From CAYSWH01 sp964434775 (lineage in GTDB: Bacteria; Patescibacteriota; JACMRA01), in contig CAYSWH010000019.1 of the NCBI GenBank assembly GCA_964434775.1, positions 1 to 33,497 of the forward strand: a DNA stretch of 33,497 bases. The letters run 5' to 3'. Below are positions 1 through 7,440 of the stretch, in pieces. The first letter of the stretch is position 1; each line of letters opens with the position of its first letter. The notes beneath the pieces were generated by a model. The model saw nothing but the letters and a program-made list of their open reading frames with translations, was not told the origin of the DNA and ran no database searches. Made by a program: the position numbers and the translations under genes.

Positions 1-674
1 GGCTTGGATAATATTTGCGGTAATTCAGATGATAATTCCGGTGAAGTAAAACCCGGAGAAGTTATTAACTACGAAATATCTAATAACAATATTGGTCCCG
101 GCAATGCAGAGAATGCAGTCATTATCTATCCAAATATTTCCAAGGAGATATTGCTTTAGTCAGAATCTACAACAAGGCTCTAACCCAAGAAGAAGTAAGC
201 TACAATTATAATAGTGAAAAAGACAGATTCGGTTTTACAAACACTAACATACGAGTAGAAATACCCAGTGATCTAAACTTTGCCGACGTAGACGTACAAG
301 ACACAGAACAATTCAGATCAACTACACTCCAAAACATAACCTTCTCAGACAGAAGAGAAAACTTTGTTCCCTGGACAGCTGTAATTTCCGTGGATCAGAA
401 TCTAACCAACCAAAGTGATAACAGCGAAACTTTAGAAGCCAATAAATTATTTATAGCTCCCAATGATCAAGAGGTAAACACCGGTTCAGGCAGAAACAAT
501 AATCCAAGTCTGGGAACACAATTCACTCAGGAGACAGTACCCGTAACCTTATTTGAAAACACTCAAATCAACGGTGGAGGTAAATTCATCTTAAATCCCG
601 ACTTTACCCTTACTATTCCTCCCTATTCCGCAGCAGGTACCTATCAAGGAACTATTGTGGTGAGTGTGAGTTAG
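1..674 (+). pseudogene. Broken surface-protein gene: DUF11-like head joined out of frame to WxL-like tail
   Basis: The window opens inside a reading frame (frame 1) encoding a DUF11-like segment with the motif DNICGNSDDNS, close to residues 75-90 of the intact surface protein at 854-4678. At about position 115-126 the sequence switches to the 3' end of that gene (LamG end and C-terminal WxL-like domain). The join is out of frame, so the head frame stops at the TAG at 157-159. The tail frame stays open from about 120 to the TAA-type end at 672-674, but nothing in frame starts it properly; an ATG at 390 would give only the last 94 residues. The head is clearly diverged from the intact gene, while the tail is identical to it. 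It is a remnant of a paralogue, or an assembly artefact at a repeat. The true 5' end lies outside the window. Confidence 0.75.
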
Positions 675-686
675 GGGTTAAGGAGT
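115..686 (+). repeat. 572-bp direct repeat, copy 1
   Basis: This block matches 4119-4690 base for base by eye, at a constant offset of 4004. It covers the end of the LamG domain, the whole WxL-like domain, the stop codon and about 12 bases past it. Identity starts within GCAGTCATTATC and ends at GGTTAAGGAGT; flanks on both sides are unrelated. Confidence 0.93.
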
Positions 687-807
687 ACTGTTTACAGGTT
701 TTGATGGTGACTAGAAAACTTCTTAAAAATAACTACACTTTAAAAAATCCCGTCTTAATTATTTTTTTTATTAGATTCTGGTAAATAACAAGTAAAATAT
801 TTCGATT

Positions 808-836
808 TTGACTATCATGTAAATTTAGGGTTAAAT
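808..836 (+). promoter_or_regulatory. Sigma-70-type promoter for the surface-protein gene
   Basis: TTGACT (808-813) and TTAAAT (831-836) are separated by 17 bases. The predicted start of transcription is near 843, leaving a leader of about 10 nt to the TTG at 854 or about 40 nt to the ATG at 884. No clear Shine-Dalgarno site precedes either start. Confidence 0.5.
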
Positions 837-853
837 AATAATAAGCACTCTGA

Positions 854-3800
854 TTGACTAACGAAAAACACATATACAAAACAATGTACCTAAAAAAGGG
901 ATCTATTAAGAACTTTAGAGATCTTTTACTTTTGAAAAGACATACTTTTGCTGTTTTCTTTCATTTGACATTTCTTATAATAGCCTTATCAGCCTATTTA
1001 ACTGTTAATCACTTTGAGTTTGAAGAGGCTAAGGCTAATTTAACTGCTGATTTACTAATTTCTCAAGCAGGTTATTCGTGTGGAATAGATAACATTTGTG
1101 GTAATTCTGACGATAACAGTGCTGAAGTAAAACCCGGCGAAACAGTTGAATACAATATTACATATGATAATCTCGTTCCTAATGGTGTGGAAAATGCAGT
1201 TATTACAGACTCTTTATCAGCAGGTACATGTTATGAATTAAATTCTTTGGAAAGTAACCAACCAAATTATACAACTCTATCTTTTTCCAATGACAATGGA
1301 TCATCCTGGACTTATACACCGGGAGACAGTGGGGACGGTACAGATTGTAACGTAACGGATTGGAGGTTGGAGTTTAATGGTGATTTAACTGGTCCGATTT
1401 GGAACTATCAAGAAGCTAATCCTGCTAATTCGGCTGATTACAAGACATTTACCGATGTAGTTGATACCGGTATCGGAGATCTTAGATTAAAGTCCAAATT
1501 CTCCGCAAAAGTACCTGAGTGGACTGCTAGGACGGATTGGGATTTGCCTGATGAAGGAAGCGATTCGGTCCCGACCTTTGCTGACTTGGATGGGGATAAA
1601 GACTTGGATGCTATGATTGGATACGGAACTAACGTTTTAGGTTATGAAAATACCGGTACAGTTACATCTCCAGTATGGACAAGAAATTACATATGGGATG
1701 TCGGAGGCATTAGCGGCGAAGCCTCTCCTTCTTTGGTTGATATCGATGATGATGGAGACTTTGACCTGTTTGTTGGTGATGCTGCTGCCAATACTACGGC
1801 TTATCAGAATATCGGTACGGCAAAAAGCCCTGAATGGTCAATCAACTTAGGCTGGAATTTGCCTAATACACCATATAGGCATGCCAGGCCCGGGTTTTCA
1901 GATCTAGACAACGACCATGATTATGATGCATTAGTCGGTGATGATAACGGTTATGGATATGGGGTGGAAAACATTGGAACAAATACTTCTCCTAATTGGG
2001 CTCTAAAACCGGCTTGGAATACAACTGAGTACGTAGGTACTGGAGGAGGATTTTCACCTGCATTTGGAGACATAGACTTTGATGGAGATATTGACTTGTA
2101 TGCCGGAGGAGATTTTTTTAGTTCTATTCGTTTGTTTGAAAATATAGGAACGGTTGATACTCCCATTTGGTCCAGAAATAGTAATTGGGATTTGAATAAC
2201 TTTACATATGAGTCGGCTCCGGAAATGGTTGATATAGACGGGGATAGTGATTTAGACTTTATTATTGGTACTGCAAATGGTGATTCGAACGTATATGAGG
2301 TAAAATATGATTATGGCCCTGTTTGGCGGGATGAGCCGGAGTGGAACTTGCCCGATCTAGGTCAATATTCTGCTCCGGAGCTTGGCGACCTGGATAATGA
2401 CGGTGACCTGGATATTATGATGGCCGTAGAATATCAAGGAGTTATAGGTTATGAGAATATAGGAGATAAAAATACTCCAGTTTGGTCAGTAAATTCATCA
2501 TGGAATTCTCCTGTGTTAAGTGGAGTGAATTATGCCGGAGTTGTGGATATTGATAATGATGAAGATTTGGATCTCTTTATCGGTAATACGGACGGAATTG
2601 TTTATGCTTATGAAAACACGGGGTCTGTTAATAATCCTGTTTGGACGGCTAAACCATTTTGGAACACTCCGGATAGTGGTAGTTCTGCCGACCCCGGCTT
2701 CGCTGATCTAGATAATGACGGAGATTATGATCTGATTGTCGGGGAACTATCAGGTCGGGGTGTTGCTTATGAAAACACGGGGTCTGTTAATAATCCCGTT
2801 TGGATGGCTAAACCTTCTTGGGATATGCCTGATATCGGTGATAATGCCTCGCCCTCATTTAAAGATATGGATAATGACGGGGATATTGATATTCTTTCAG
2901 GGATCTATTGGCATGATTTGGTTGCATTGGAAAACGTGGGTACAGCAAGCAATCCTTCTTGGGAAATAAGAAACATTTGGGGAAAAGAGGGTGTTTGGAC
3001 TAGAACCATGCCTACTTTAGGCGACCTTGACAATGATGGTAATTACGATGTTTTGGTTGGGGGGCAAGACGGAGAAGTCAGAGGGATGGTTAATTATACT
3101 CTGGAATACTTCAATTCCATAGGTTTTTACCAAACTATTTTATCACCCAATAAAACTATCCAATCCTGGGTTGAACTAATTCCAAACGGGGGCTTGCCTA
3201 AAGGTACCTATTTGGAATATGAAGTTCTGGATGAAACCTGTGGTAATGTTTTAATTTCTCGGACTTCAATATCAGACTCGTTAGATATATCTTCAATTGC
3301 AAGTTCTAATAAAAAATTGTGCCTTAACGTTTATTTTACAGCAAGTGAGGATGAGAAATCCTCTCCTATTCTAGAAGATGTTATAGTTAGTTATCAAACC
3401 GCAAATCCTCCTGCTGTCAAGTTCCGAGCTAAAGTTAAGTCCGAAGCTTCTGCCGGTGATATTCTTAATCAAGTGAACATCTCTACTTCCGATTTGGATG
3501 TTAACTTGGCCAATAATAGTGATTCTTATCTTTTAAGTCTTGACCTAGACAATCCTGCTTCTGATCTCTCCCTCTACTATGACGCTAATGGATCATATAA
3601 TGGAAGTGGACAAACAATAACAGATTTATCAGGAAATAATCATGACGGTACTCTAGGAGACAATGATACAGTTAATACCGATGATCCTATTTGGATAGGT
3701 GAAGGCGAACAATACTTTACCTTTGACGGTTCAGACGATTTTTTAAAAACAGGTCTATCTTCTGATTTTAGTTCGGACATTAGCCTGGAAACCTGGTTTA

Positions 3801-4678
3801 GAAGAAATAGTAGCAACTCCACCGGAGGTAGCCAAGTAGAAGAAAGATTAATTTCAGTTTTGGATTTAGATAATAATTCCCCGGGTCTACTTGGTCTAGG
3901 CATTCAAGACAAAACTATTCAAGTTCAAAGTGAAGGAGATAATTCTATAGTTGTTAATTCCAATTTTATTCCAAACACCGAATGGCAACATGTTATCTTA
4001 ACTTATAATAACTCAACCAACGAAGGACATATTTACATTAACGGAGTTTTACATCCTTTTGATTCAGCTGCTTTTACAAATACCTTGGGAACTCCGAGCA
4101 GCGATAAAATAACTATAGGCAGTCATTATCTATCCAAATATTTCCAAGGAGATATTGCTTTAGTCAGAATCTACAACAAGGCTCTAACCCAAGAAGAAGT
4201 AAGCTACAATTATAATAGTGAAAAAGACAGATTCGGTTTTACAAACACTAACATACGAGTAGAAATACCCAGTGATCTAAACTTTGCCGACGTAGACGTA
4301 CAAGACACAGAACAATTCAGATCAACTACACTCCAAAACATAACCTTCTCAGACAGAAGAGAAAACTTTGTTCCCTGGACAGCTGTAATTTCCGTGGATC
4401 AGAATCTAACCAACCAAAGTGATAACAGCGAAACTTTAGAAGCCAATAAATTATTTATAGCTCCCAATGATCAAGAGGTAAACACCGGTTCAGGCAGAAA
4501 CAATAATCCAAGTCTGGGAACACAATTCACTCAGGAGACAGTACCCGTAACCTTATTTGAAAACACTCAAATCAACGGTGGAGGTAAATTCATCTTAAAT
4601 CCCGACTTTACCCTTACTATTCCTCCCTATTCCGCAGCAGGTACCTATCAAGGAACTATTGTGGTGAGTGTGAGTTAG
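854..4678 (+). CDS. Giant secreted or anchored surface protein: DUF11, ten FG-GAP/VCBS repeats, LamG, WxL-like end
   Basis: This is a 1274-residue extracytoplasmic protein. Residues about 35-58 form a hydrophobic signal segment, followed by an AKA-type signal peptidase I site. Residues about 65-130 are DUF11-like. From about 230 to 740 there are ten repeats of roughly 50-60 residues, each with a calcium-loop motif of the type DLDNDGDLD followed by YENxGT and PxW. These are FG-GAP/VCBS repeats and probably build a beta-propeller. A second DUF11-like piece lies near 855-895, a LamG/concanavalin-like domain at about 900-1128, and the last 100 residues resemble the WxL cell-wall-binding domain (PWTAVIS near its start, LTIPPYSAAGTYQGTI at its end). 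The annotated start is a TTG; the ATG at 884 is equally plausible and keeps the signal segment. The likely role is adhesion or surface layer. Substrate and partner are unknown. Its 3' end is duplicated at 115-686. Confidence 0.85.
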   Translation: MTNEKHIYKTMYLKKGSIKNFRDLLLLKRHTFAVFFHLTFLIIALSAYLTVNHFEFEEAKANLTADLLISQAGYSCGIDNICGNSDDNSAEVKPGETVEYNITYDNLVPNGVENAVITDSLSAGTCYELNSLESNQPNYTTLSFSNDNGSSWTYTPGDSGDGTDCNVTDWRLEFNGDLTGPIWNYQEANPANSADYKTFTDVVDTGIGDLRLKSKFSAKVPEWTARTDWDLPDEGSDSVPTFADLDGDKDLDAMIGYGTNVLGYENTGTVTSPVWTRNYIWDVGGISGEASPSLVDIDDDGDFDLFVGDAAANTTAYQNIGTAKSPEWSINLGWNLPNTPYRHARPGFSDLDNDHDYDALVGDDNGYGYGVENIGTNTSPNWALKPAWNTTEYVGTGGGFSPAFGDIDFDGDIDLYAGGDFFSSIRLFENIGTVDTPIWSRNSNWDLNNFTYESAPEMVDIDGDSDLDFIIGTANGDSNVYEVKYDYGPVWRDEPEWNLPDLGQYSAPELGDLDNDGDLDIMMAVEYQGVIGYENIGDKNTPVWSVNSSWNSPVLSGVNYAGVVDIDNDEDLDLFIGNTDGIVYAYENTGSVNNPVWTAKPFWNTPDSGSSADPGFADLDNDGDYDLIVGELSGRGVAYENTGSVNNPVWMAKPSWDMPDIGDNASPSFKDMDNDGDIDILSGIYWHDLVALENVGTASNPSWEIRNIWGKEGVWTRTMPTLGDLDNDGNYDVLVGGQDGEVRGMVNYTLEYFNSIGFYQTILSPNKTIQSWVELIPNGGLPKGTYLEYEVLDETCGNVLISRTSISDSLDISSIASSNKKLCLNVYFTASEDEKSSPILEDVIVSYQTANPPAVKFRAKVKSEASAGDILNQVNISTSDLDVNLANNSDSYLLSLDLDNPASDLSLYYDANGSYNGSGQTITDLSGNNHDGTLGDNDTVNTDDPIWIGEGEQYFTFDGSDDFLKTGLSSDFSSDISLETWFRRNSSNSTGGSQVEERLISVLDLDNNSPGLLGLGIQDKTIQVQSEGDNSIVVNSNFIPNTEWQHVILTYNNSTNEGHIYINGVLHPFDSAAFTNTLGTPSSDKITIGSHYLSKYFQGDIALVRIYNKALTQEEVSYNYNSEKDRFGFTNTNIRVEIPSDLNFADVDVQDTEQFRSTTLQNITFSDRRENFVPWTAVISVDQNLTNQSDNSETLEANKLFIAPNDQEVNTGSGRNNNPSLGTQFTQETVPVTLFENTQINGGGKFILNPDFTLTIPPYSAAGTYQGTIVVSVS
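2606..2655 (+). repeat. Intragenic FG-GAP repeat, unit 1 of near-identical pair
   Basis: A 50-base stretch (encoding AYENTGSVNNPVW and the next residues) recurs 159 bases downstream at 2765-2814 with two differences. The period is 53 codons, one propeller unit. The other units are far more diverged at DNA level, so this pair is a recent duplication or conversion. Confidence 0.85.
2765..2814 (+). repeat. Intragenic FG-GAP repeat, unit 2 of near-identical pair
   Basis: Partner of 2606-2655, matching at 48 of 50 positions by eye, in the same reading frame. Confidence 0.85.
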
Positions 4679-4690
4679 GGGTTAAGGAGT
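4119..4690 (+). repeat. 572-bp direct repeat, copy 2
   Basis: This is the second copy of the repeat at 115-686, here forming the in-frame 3' end of the intact surface-protein gene and the first bases after its stop codon. It runs to within 15 bases of the end of the convergent gatA gene. Confidence 0.93.
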
Positions 4691-4704
4691 CTTTAATTTT
4701 TTGA

Positions 4705-6174
4705 CTAATTTAATCGGTCTTTGGTAAATAACTTTTCAAGAGTTGCCCCAAGTTTGTAAATCGAGTCTTCTCTTAGTGATTTGCCGGTTATTTGTAATCC
4801 TATGGGCAGCTTGGTTCCTTGGTATTCAGAGAGGCCAAGCGGAAAGTTGAGTGAGGGAATCTTTGCCAAAGGTTGGGGAACTGTAAGCACATCTACCAGA
4901 TACATAGCTAAAATATTTCCTTCATTACTATTCTCTCCGATTCGAAAAGCCGGGAAAGGAGAAGTCGGCATGATCATCAAATCAACTTTATCAAAAGCCT
5001 CTTCAAATTCTCTTCTAATTTTTTCTCTGGCTTGGCAGGCTTTGTTGTAATAGGCATCATAGTAACCGGCAGAAGATGCATATGTTCCCAACATTATTCT
5101 ACGAGTTACTTCTTGACCAAAATTTTTACTTCTTGTTGCGTAAAATACTTCTCCTTCAGCTTGTTTTCCGTAGCGAACCCCATCATATCTTTCAAGATTG
5201 GCTGAAGCTTCCACGGTTTGCAAAATATAGTAAACGGCTAAAGCATAGTCCAGACTTGGTAGGCTAATTTCTTGAATTGAATATCCCCCCTTTCTTAGCA
5301 GATTAAGAGTTTCCTCAATTCTATTTTTGGTTTCTTTGCTGAGTCCGGGACCGAAGCACTCTTTAGGTACTCCAACAGTTATTTCTTCGTCGTTTACTTC
5401 CAGTAAATCTTTTGTATAATCCAATTTTGTTTGGTCTTTGTCAGTATTTTGTGAAATAATCTGTAATACTGTGCGATTATCTTCAATATTATTGCTTATT
5501 GGACCGATTTGATCCAAAGAGCTGGCTGAAGGTATTATCCCGTGTCTTGATACTAATCCATATGTGGGCCTTAAACCTACAACATTACAAAAACTGCTCG
5601 GTTGCCTAATTGAGCCACCTGTATCCGAACCCAAAGCAAAAGGAACCTGTCCGCTAGCCACTGCTGCGGCAGAACCTCCGCTGGTACCTCCGGGTACTCT
5701 CGAATTATCAAAAGGGTTTTTTGTTATTTGCCCGTAACCGGAATACTCTGTACTAGATCCGAAAGCATACTCGTCCATATTCGTGGTGGCTATTAATATT
5801 GCTCCTGCTTTTTCCAAGTTGAGATAAACGTCACTGGAAAAAGGTGAAATATAATTCTCTAAAATTTTTGATTGGGCAGTAATTTCTTGTCCCTCTACCA
5901 AAATTAAATCCTTAATTGCAAAAGGAATTCCAAAAAGAGGATATTTGAGCTTTAGACTATTAAAATCGGATTTTTCCTGTAAAATTTTGTCCATTTTCAA
6001 GGCCTTCTTGCGAGCCAATTCTTCAGTCCTCCTAACAATTGCATTGATTTCTGTATCGGTTTGATCTATTCTCCCGTAGAAAAAATTAACAACCTCTTGA
6101 ACGGTAGCTAACTTTCGGTGATACAAGTGATGAATATTTTTGATAGTAGGGTTTTTAGGTAAGTCAATCGTCAT
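4705..6174 (-). CDS. gatA: Asp-tRNA(Asn)/Glu-tRNA(Gln) amidotransferase subunit A
   Basis: GatA is the glutaminase subunit of the GatCAB complex, which amidates mischarged Asp-tRNA(Asn) and Glu-tRNA(Gln) in the cytoplasm. The 489 residues match the family's usual length. The amidase-signature triad is visible: Lys88 in PFAIKDL, the cis-Ser165 in PGGTSGGSAA, and the nucleophile Ser188 in SDTGGSIRQP. The start is the ATG at 6174, a few bases after a probable promoter. gatC lies about 0.9 kb away on the other strand (7102-7419), separated by rpmB and a small membrane protein; gatB is not in the window, so the three subunits are not one operon here. The gene converges on the surface-protein gene with only about 26 bases between stops. 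Confidence 0.97.
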   Translation of the reverse strand: MTIDLPKNPTIKNIHHLYHRKLATVQEVVNFFYGRIDQTDTEINAIVRRTEELARKKALKMDKILQEKSDFNSLKLKYPLFGIPFAIKDLILVEGQEITAQSKILENYISPFSSDVYLNLEKAGAILIATTNMDEYAFGSSTEYSGYGQITKNPFDNSRVPGGTSGGSAAAVASGQVPFALGSDTGGSIRQPSSFCNVVGLRPTYGLVSRHGIIPSASSLDQIGPISNNIEDNRTVLQIISQNTDKDQTKLDYTKDLLEVNDEEITVGVPKECFGPGLSKETKNRIEETLNLLRKGGYSIQEISLPSLDYALAVYYILQTVEASANLERYDGVRYGKQAEGEVFYATRSKNFGQEVTRRIMLGTYASSAGYYDAYYNKACQAREKIRREFEEAFDKVDLMIMPTSPFPAFRIGENSNEGNILAMYLVDVLTVPQPLAKIPSLNFPLGLSEYQGTKLPIGLQITGKSLREDSIYKLGATLEKLFTKDRLN

Positions 6175-6185
6175 ATAGATCTAAT

Positions 6186-6213
6186 ATGTTATACTTGCTG
6201 TAAGCTTTGTCAA
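6186..6213 (-). promoter_or_regulatory. Promoter for gatA
   Basis: On the minus strand a perfect TTGACA (6208-6213) is followed 16 bases later by TAACAT (6186-6191). The gatA ATG is at 6174, so the leader would be very short. Confidence 0.45.
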
Positions 6214-6259
6214 GCTGATTGAGTTTAATAATTTTTGGCAGAAAGTCTTATATGTTTGC

Positions 6260-6288
6260 TTGACAATTATTATAAAAATGATGATTCT
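6260..6288 (+). promoter_or_regulatory. Probable promoter for rpmB
   Basis: TTGACA (6260-6265) is followed at 17 bases by GATTCT (6283-6288), a weak -10 match. The rpmB ATG lies about 38 bases downstream of it. Confidence 0.4.
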
Positions 6289-6326
6289 ATTTACTTGTAT
6301 TATCATTTTGAATAAACTTGAATTAT

Positions 6327-6542
6327 ATGCCGGCTAAATGTAAAGTTACAGGAAAATCTTATCATAAGGTTACCAAAAGAAGTAAATCAATGAGAGGCAC
6401 TCTTACTAGACTTAAGTCAAATTTACAAAGAGTAAAAGTAGGGAATAAAAGAGTAAAAATTTCTACCGGTGCTCTTAGAACACTCAAGAAAAAAACAAAT
6501 TCTCCGAAACAGTTAAAAAATATACTCAAAGAATATTTATAA
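6327..6542 (+). CDS. rpmB: 50S ribosomal protein L28
   Basis: This small basic protein of 71 residues has the L28 signature at its start (CKVTGKS, matching the CxVTGK motif), then a run of Arg/Lys and the KISTGALRTLKK segment that corresponds to the family's C-terminal half. It is a structural component of the large ribosomal subunit. An upstream in-frame TTG at 6318 would add three residues, but the ATG at 6327 gives the standard MPAKCKVTGK start. Only one Cys remains, so this is a zinc-free form. It stands alone; rpmG or other ribosomal genes are not adjacent. Confidence 0.93.
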   Translation: MPAKCKVTGKSYHKVTKRSKSMRGTLTRLKSNLQRVKVGNKRVKISTGALRTLKKKTNSPKQLKNILKEYL

Positions 6543-6577
6543 CCTTTTGCAAAAAATATAAGTGTTGACTTGGTCAT

Positions 6578-6967
6578 GTGCAGCAAATAAATGATTGGTT
6601 AAATTATATTGGTTTACTTATTTTAGCAATAGTGGTTTTTGCGGTAGGTTTTTACTTTGGTACAGAATACAATCAAAATTCGGATGAAGGGAAAGGGCAA
6701 ACTGTTGGTTCGGAAAATTTTGATATGGTGGCAGGGACGATAGAAAAAAAAGAAATCATTGCTTTGGAGGTGGAAGGGGTATATTGGATAAAAGCAGGAG
6801 AAGAGCCAATCTGTCCTGAAGATCACCCTATAAAAGGTAAATTTGATCCTACAGCTAATGTTTTTTATACTAAGGAAAATAAGTTTTATTCCAGGGTTAA
6901 ACCTCATGTTTGCTTTGCCACTGAAGATTTTGCAGAAACCAAGGCAGGATTTATCAAAAAATATTAG
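6578..6967 (+). CDS. Single-pass membrane protein with C-terminal sunset-like domain
   Basis: The protein has 129 residues. Residues about 10-29 form one transmembrane helix; the rest should face outside. The last 55 residues follow the sunset-domain pattern: Cys, then IKG, an aromatic VFYTKENKFY stretch, KPHVCFATEDFA and a final GF. The two Cys (in ICPEDHP and HVCFATE) are the pair typical of that domain. Its function is not known; in other proteins this domain sits beside nucleases or membrane anchors. The start appears to be GTG at 6578, because there is no other in-frame start just upstream. A TTGACT at 6565-6570 lies too close to be its own promoter, and it may be read through from rpmB, 35 bases upstream. 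Confidence 0.7.
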   Translation: MQQINDWLNYIGLLILAIVVFAVGFYFGTEYNQNSDEGKGQTVGSENFDMVAGTIEKKEIIALEVEGVYWIKAGEEPICPEDHPIKGKFDPTANVFYTKENKFYSRVKPHVCFATEDFAETKAGFIKKY

Positions 6968-7063
6968 TCTCATATGACTTTAATCCTTGTATCTGAACTT
7001 ATGTTCGGCAATTCATCATTTACATGTTTTAGAATTAAACAATCAAAAAATACTGGTTTAATC

Positions 7064-7092
7064 TTGACTAATTCTATAATTAAGTCTATTCT
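7064..7092 (+). promoter_or_regulatory. Promoter for gatC, likely leaderless
   Basis: TTGACT (7064-7069) and TATTCT (7087-7092) are 17 bases apart. Transcription would start near 7099, three bases before the gatC ATG at 7102. A perfect TATAAT at 7075-7080 overlaps but has no good -35 partner. Confidence 0.5.
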
Positions 7093-7101
7093 CTAATCCT
7101 T

Positions 7102-7419
7102 ATGAGTAGTGCTTTGGATGATAACTCTGTTAGAAAAATAGCCAGATTGGCTAGAATTTCCGCTAATCCTTCAGATGATTTTTTAGAGAAGTACGGTAAA
7201 GAGCTAAACTCTATTGTTGAGTATGTGGGTAAACTAAAAGAGTTGGATACTACAGGTATTTCAGCTACTGACGGGATTAGAACTATTACGTTAAGTCAGT
7301 TAAGAGAGGATAACCCTCCTCAAGATATCGAAGAATATAGACGAATTAGACAAAACATAATTAACAACTTTCCAGTTAAACAAGGAGACTTGTTGATTGT
7401 ACCCGGAGTTTTTGAATAA
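7102..7419 (+). CDS. gatC: Asp-tRNA(Asn)/Glu-tRNA(Gln) amidotransferase subunit C
   Basis: GatC is the small clamp subunit that holds GatA and GatB together in the amidotransferase. The 105 residues include the N-terminal helical pair (VRKIARLARI, LEKYGKELNSIVEYVGKL), the family's central LREDNP motif (residues about 73-78) and the C-terminal short strand ending in a VPGVFE-like tail, which resembles the usual VPxVxE ending. The gene has its own promoter directly before the ATG and is followed after 21 bases by the glycosyltransferase gene, with which it may be co-transcribed. Confidence 0.92.
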   Translation: MSSALDDNSVRKIARLARISANPSDDFLEKYGKELNSIVEYVGKLKELDTTGISATDGIRTITLSQLREDNPPQDIEEYRRIRQNIINNFPVKQGDLLIVPGVFE

Positions 7420-7440
7420 TTAAGTAAAAATACGGATTTA

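Noticed and set aside
390..674. Free-standing 94-residue ORF starting at the ATG at 390
   Set aside because: It is the last part of the duplicated WxL-like domain, with no promoter or start signal of its own. It is reported as part of the broken gene.
6362..6973. Minus-strand ORFs opposite rpmB and the sunset-domain gene
   Set aside because: They overlap genes with recognisable products and encode hydrophobic, Phe-rich antisense sequence without domains.
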